Assembly: GCA_031976395.1 (NCBI GenBank)
Contig: DALYLJ010000006.1
Coordinates: forward strand, 1 to 39,104
DNA from: UBA11164 sp002420085
GTDB lineage: Bacteria > Pseudomonadota > Gammaproteobacteria > Xanthomonadales > Xanthomonadaceae
Length of the DNA stretch: 39,104 nucleotides
Direction of reading: 5' to 3'
The notes under the pieces were generated by a model. It made no database searches and was not told the origin of the DNA. It worked only from the letters and a program-made list of their open reading frames with translations. Made by a program: the position numbers and the translations under genes. Positions 35,358-39,104 of the stretch are shown in pieces. Each line of letters opens with the position of its first letter. Within the stretch, counting starts at the first letter, position 1.

Positions 35358-35819
35358 ATGACAGCCCACGCCCCGACTCCATCCGCCGCACTCGCCTGGA
35401 AGCGCCGACGTCTGACCCGACCGGCACAGTACCAGCGGGTGCTGTCGGCCCGAACGCGGAGCGAAGGTCGATTCTTTCGTGTCGTGGTCGCCGAATCCGA
35501 TCATGACGTCGGCCATGCCCGACTCGGGATCACCGTGTCCAAGCGGGTCGATCGACGCGCGGTCGGGCGCAATCGGATCAAGCGGCTGGTTCGCGAACTG
35601 TTCCGGAACCTGACCGATCCGCTGCCGACTGCCGACTACGTGGTGGTCGCGAAGGCGACCGCCGCCAGCGCATCGGCGATCGAATTGAGCCTGGAGCTGA
35701 CCCGTCTGCTGACCACTGCCGGTCGCCGTGCATTGCCGATGACATCCAGCGCGGTCACAATGCCGCCATCCGAACCCACGCCCGCCGAGCCAACCACGGC
35801 CGGCACCGCGCCGACGTGA
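35358..35819 (+). CDS. rnpA: ribonuclease P protein component
   Basis: Basic protein cofactor of the RNase P ribozyme, which removes 5' leaders from pre-tRNAs. 153 residues from ATG 35358. The fold runs from KRRRLTRPAQYQRVL through RLGITVSKRVDRRAVGRNRIKRLVRELFR, the RNR signature. A Pro/Thr/Ala-rich C-terminal tail of about 25 residues makes it longer than the usual 120. The next gene starts 43 bases after the stop; yidD, which commonly lies between rnpA and yidC, is absent. Confidence 0.95.
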   Translation: MTAHAPTPSAALAWKRRRLTRPAQYQRVLSARTRSEGRFFRVVVAESDHDVGHARLGITVSKRVDRRAVGRNRIKRLVRELFRNLTDPLPTADYVVVAKATAASASAIELSLELTRLLTTAGRRALPMTSSAVTMPPSEPTPAEPTTAGTAPT

Positions 35820-35862
35820 GCGCGTGGGCCATCACACCGATCCGCTTCGCCGACCGCAACCG

Positions 35863-37596
35863 ATGAACCAGACTCGCTCCTTCCTGCTGATCGCCTGGCT
35901 GCTGCTCGCCTTCCTCGTCTGGGAGGCATGGGTTCGCCACGGTACCGGTGTCGATTCGACCCCGACTCCGACGACGGCCTCCGCCTCGGCGACCGACGCG
36001 CTGATCCCACAGGCAAGCCCCGGTGTCGATGCCAGTGTCCCCGAAAGCATCCCCGAACCGGTCGCCGCCAACCCGGCCACCGCACCGAGCGAGGACGCAG
36101 CGCCGGCCGATCCGGCCACCCGCGTGGTGCTGGCCAATGATGTGTTGCGCCTGGAACTGGACGGTCGCGGTGGTGGGATTGCCCGTGCCGAATTGCTGGC
36201 CTACCGGCAGACCACCGATCCCGACAGTACACCGGTGGTGTTGTTCGATTCCGATCCGCGTCGCCTGTTCGTTGCCGACTGGGGACTGGTCAGTGCCAAC
36301 GGAGCGGCCGCCAGCCCCAGCCATCTGGATCGCTTCGTACTGGAAGCACCGCCGCGCGCGGTGGTGCTCGATGATGATCGAGAGGCGATCCAGGCCGACT
36401 TCGTGTGGAACGATCCCGCGTCCGGACTCTCGGTTCGCCGCAGTTATCTGCTCGAAATCGGCAGCTACGTGCTGACCGTCCGTGAGCGCATCGACAATGC
36501 CGGCAATGCGCCATGGGCCGGCAACGCCTACCGCCAGCTTCGCCGGGTGCCGCCCGAGATCAAGGGGGGTGGTTTCACCAATCCGGAAGCCTACAGCTTC
36601 ATCGGCGCCGGCTGGTACAGCCCGGAAGAGAAGTTCGAGAAGCTCGCGTTCGACGATTTCGAGACCCGCGACAGCCTTGGTCGCAGCATCACCGGCGGCT
36701 GGCTGGCGATGATCCAGCACTACTACATGGCGGCGCTGATTCCGGATGCCGGAGAAGCCGCGCGCTACTCGCTGCTGCGGCTCGATGAACGCGAACCCAC
36801 CTACCTGACCCGGGTGATCGGTCCGGTGATCAATCTGGCTCCGGGGGCCGGCAGCGAGTCCACGACGCGCCTGTGGATCGGACCCAAATTGCAGGATGTG
36901 TTGCCCGACGTGGCTCCTGGCCTGGCGCTCACCGTCAACTACGGCGTGTTCACCGTGTTGTCCGATCCGCTGTACTGGCTGCTGAGCCTGCTGCACTCGG
37001 TGTTCGGCAACTGGGGCTGGGCGATCGTTGCCCTGGTGGTCATCATCAAGGCGGTGTTCTTCAAGCTGTCGGAAGCGCAGTACAAGAGCTTCGCCAAGCT
37101 GCGTGCCTTCCAGCCGCGCATCGAAGCGCTCAAGGAGCGCTACGGCGACGACAAGCAGAAGTTCCAGCAGGCGATGATGGAACTGTACAAGAAGGAGAAG
37201 ATCAACCCGATGGGGGGTTGCCTGCCGATCCTGATCCAGATTCCGGTGTTCATCGCGCTGTATTGGGTCTTGCTGGAATCGGTCGAGCTTCGTCATGCTC
37301 CATGGATCGGCTGGATCCAGAACCTGACCGAGCGCGATCCGTACTTCGTGCTGCCGGTGCTGAACGCGCTGACGATGTGGTACACGCAGAAGCTCAGTCC
37401 GACGCCGGGCATGGATCCGATCCAGAAGAAGATGCTGCAAATCATGCCCTTGGCCTTCGGTGTGATGTTCGCCTTTTTCCCGGCCGGCCTGGTGCTGTAC
37501 TGGACCACCAATGGCGCGCTCGGTCTGTTGCAGCAGTGGGTGATCATCCGTCGTCATGGCGACAAGCCCGGATCGTCCAAGCCCAAGGCCGGCTGA
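35863..37596 (+). CDS. yidC: membrane protein insertase YidC
   Basis: Inserts and folds inner-membrane proteins alone or with SecYEG. 577 residues, gammaproteobacterial type: first transmembrane helix (about 7-24), an Ala/Pro-rich linker, the large periplasmic P1 domain (about 85-330) and the conserved insertase core with five helices (from FGNWGWAIVALVVIIKAVFF to the end), including the GGCLPILIQIPVFIALYWVL helix. ATG 35863 is chosen because it starts directly before the first helix; GTG 35824 would add 13 residues. Its last 41 bases overlap the start of mnmE. Confidence 0.96.
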   Translation: MNQTRSFLLIAWLLLAFLVWEAWVRHGTGVDSTPTPTTASASATDALIPQASPGVDASVPESIPEPVAANPATAPSEDAAPADPATRVVLANDVLRLELDGRGGGIARAELLAYRQTTDPDSTPVVLFDSDPRRLFVADWGLVSANGAAASPSHLDRFVLEAPPRAVVLDDDREAIQADFVWNDPASGLSVRRSYLLEIGSYVLTVRERIDNAGNAPWAGNAYRQLRRVPPEIKGGGFTNPEAYSFIGAGWYSPEEKFEKLAFDDFETRDSLGRSITGGWLAMIQHYYMAALIPDAGEAARYSLLRLDEREPTYLTRVIGPVINLAPGAGSESTTRLWIGPKLQDVLPDVAPGLALTVNYGVFTVLSDPLYWLLSLLHSVFGNWGWAIVALVVIIKAVFFKLSEAQYKSFAKLRAFQPRIEALKERYGDDKQKFQQAMMELYKKEKINPMGGCLPILIQIPVFIALYWVLLESVELRHAPWIGWIQNLTERDPYFVLPVLNALTMWYTQKLSPTPGMDPIQKKMLQIMPLAFGVMFAFFPAGLVLYWTTNGALGLLQQWVIIRRHGDKPGSSKPKAG

Positions 37597-38977
37597 ACCG
37601 GCCGAGGATGGCAGGGCCGACCCGATCTGGGTCGGCGACACGATCGCGGCGATCGCCACGGCGGCGGGAACGGCCGGCATCGGCATCGTCCGGCTTTCCG
37701 GTCCCGACGTTCCGACCATCGCCCGGAGCCTGCTCGGACGTCCACCGCGTCCGCGCCACGCGCATTACCTGCGCATCCACGATGGCATGGGCCATGTTCT
37801 GGATGACGGACTGCTGCTGCTGTTTCCCGGCCCGGCCTCCTACACCGGTGAAGACACCCTCGAACTGCAAACTCACGGCAATCCGCACCTGCTGAATGCG
37901 GTGCTGCGACGGTGTCTGGAACTGGGGGCGCGGCCAGCGCGGCCCGGCGAATTCACCGAACGTGCCTTCCTCAACGGCAAGCTCGATCTGGCCCAGGCCG
38001 AAGCGGTCGCCGATCTGATCGCCGCCGGTTCCGATGCCGCTGCCCGCGCCGCACGCCGATCGCTCGACGGCCTGTTTTCGGAACGGATCGCCGACCTCGC
38101 CGACCGGCTCACCGACCTGCGTGTCTACGTCGAGGCGGCAATCGATTTTCCGGAAGAAGAGATCGACGTTCTCGCTGGCCCGGAGCTTGGCAGCCGCCTG
38201 GCCGATGTTCGTAACCGTCTGCACCGGTTGTTGGCAGAAGCCGAGCGCGGCGTCCGTTTGCGCGACGGTCTGCATGTGGTCATCATCGGCGAGCCCAATG
38301 CCGGCAAGAGCTCATTGCTCAATCGATTGGCCGGCGGTGATCGCGCGATCGTCACCGACATCCCCGGCACCACCCGCGACACCGTGCGCGAGACCGTGCG
38401 CATCGACGGCATCGAACTGACCCTGGTCGATACCGCCGGCCTGCGCACCACCGACGACGTCATCGAGTCCGAAGGCATCCGCCGCGCTCGTGCCGAAATG
38501 GCCCGTGCCGACCTGCTGCTGGCCGTGACCGACGCCCGCGAGGGCCAAGCCGGACGTCAACGCCTGGCCATCGACCTGCCGAGCCATGTCGAAGTGCTGT
38601 GGATCGCCAACAAGTCCGACCTGCTGCCGCCCGACTCGGGTTCGACCGAACCCGAGCCGGAATCCGCAAGCGGCCCACTGCCGCTGTCCACCCGCACCGG
38701 CCAAGGTCTGGATCGACTGCGCGACGCATTGCGCCGGGCCGCCGGGCTCGATGGCAACCCGGAAGGCGCATTCACCGCCCGCAACCGACACCTCGACGCC
38801 CTGCGCCGGGTCGAAGCACACCTGAGCCTCGCCGAACAGCGACTCGCAGAAGGGGCCGGCGAACTGGCCGCCGAGGATCTGCACAGCGCCCACGACGCCC
38901 TGGGCGAGATCACCGGCCGAACCAGTCCCGATGCCCTGCTGGGCGAGATCTTCGGACGATTCTGCATCGGCAAGTGA
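37556..38977 (+). CDS. mnmE: tRNA modification GTPase MnmE (TrmE)
   Basis: GTPase that works with MnmG to modify U34 of tRNAs. 473 residues. The N-terminal tetrahydrofolate-binding domain (DTIAAIATAAGTAGIGIVRLSG onward) carries an extension of about 25 residues. The G domain is inserted in the helical domain: G1 GEPNAGKSS (245-253), G2 DIPGTTRDT, G3 DTAGL and G4 NKSD. The C-terminal signature FCIGK, with the catalytic Cys, ends the protein. ATG 37556 lies inside yidC (41-base overlap) and is the only reasonable start before the conserved region. Probably translated from the same message as yidC. Confidence 0.96.
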   Translation: MATSPDRPSPRPAEPAEDGRADPIWVGDTIAAIATAAGTAGIGIVRLSGPDVPTIARSLLGRPPRPRHAHYLRIHDGMGHVLDDGLLLLFPGPASYTGEDTLELQTHGNPHLLNAVLRRCLELGARPARPGEFTERAFLNGKLDLAQAEAVADLIAAGSDAAARAARRSLDGLFSERIADLADRLTDLRVYVEAAIDFPEEEIDVLAGPELGSRLADVRNRLHRLLAEAERGVRLRDGLHVVIIGEPNAGKSSLLNRLAGGDRAIVTDIPGTTRDTVRETVRIDGIELTLVDTAGLRTTDDVIESEGIRRARAEMARADLLLAVTDAREGQAGRQRLAIDLPSHVEVLWIANKSDLLPPDSGSTEPEPESASGPLPLSTRTGQGLDRLRDALRRAAGLDGNPEGAFTARNRHLDALRRVEAHLSLAEQRLAEGAGELAAEDLHSAHDALGEITGRTSPDALLGEIFGRFCIGK

Positions 38978-39104
38978 CCCGGCGCAGCACCATATCGCCA
39001 GTATCACCGCCATCGCCAGAACCGAGCGTCGGAGCAATGATTCCCACCGCCAGCGTCACGCCATCGCAACGCTCGACCGCGCCAATCCGTCGGCGAATTC
39101 ACCG

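Noticed and set aside
38312..39037. Minus-strand frame starting with TTG at 39037 whose first 25 residues look like a signal peptide.
   Set aside because: Almost all of it is antisense to mnmE, and the rest of the translation has no protein character. The signal-like start is probably chance.
39037..39104. Plus-strand ATG at 39037 with GGAG two bases upstream and open frame to the window end.
   Set aside because: Only 22 codons are visible, the spacing to GGAG is too short, and nothing is recognisable.

Overview
The window is a GC-rich stretch of a gammaproteobacterial chromosome around the replication origin. Gene content and order suggest the Xanthomonadales (Lysobacterales) or a close relative: a tonB-exbB-exbD1-exbD2 cluster convergent with a short-type pdxJ, dnaA-dnaN-recF-gyrB beside rpmH-rnpA-yidC-mnmE, and several secreted proteases and lipoproteins. 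It is draft or metagenome-derived sequence. There are two runs of N, the larger one is bounded by identical 55-bp ends (a false gap), and dnaA carries an apparent frameshift.

Layout. 1-1093 is a tyrosine recombinase that runs off the left edge and probably marks a genomic island. 1322-3211 is a secreted proteinase K-like protease with a strong promoter and a structured leader. A CysB-like LysR regulator is divergent from it, followed by pepN (4756-7410), a DMT transporter (-), a Tyr/Gly-rich lipoprotein (+) and a formylglycine-enzyme-fold protein (-). 10691-11543 has no convincing gene but holds an orphan minus-strand terminator. mnmG follows, then a DUF2062 membrane protein, a sialidase-fold secreted protein, a small membrane protein coupled to a phosphopantetheinyl transferase, an ECF sigma factor coupled to a one-TM putative anti-sigma factor, and two secreted paralogues that share an unrecognised 121-residue domain. 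pdxJ ends this plus-strand block.

20546-28062 is on the minus strand. It holds the TonB energy-transduction complex with two ExbD proteins and an upstream TPR protein, an M48 metalloprotease lipoprotein, and a coupled pair of a RimK-like ATP-grasp protein and an inactive transglutaminase fused to a membrane domain. 28327-34858 (-) is gyrB, recF, dnaN, dnaA. The dnaN-dnaA gap has AT-rich tracts and DnaA boxes and is the likely oriC. Two ParB-binding parS palindromes lie inside recF. 35105-38977 (+) is rpmH, rnpA, yidC, mnmE, without yidD.

Working together: the origin genes handle initiation, the sliding clamp, repair and supercoiling, and parS ties the origin to segregation. MnmE and MnmG make the same wobble-uridine modification although their genes lie about 24 kb apart. 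RnpA and YidC serve tRNA processing and membrane insertion. The best candidate for an undescribed system is 16812-19628: an ECF sigma/anti-sigma pair followed by a PDZ protein and a small secreted protein that share a novel two-cysteine domain. No tRNA, rRNA or CRISPR was found.
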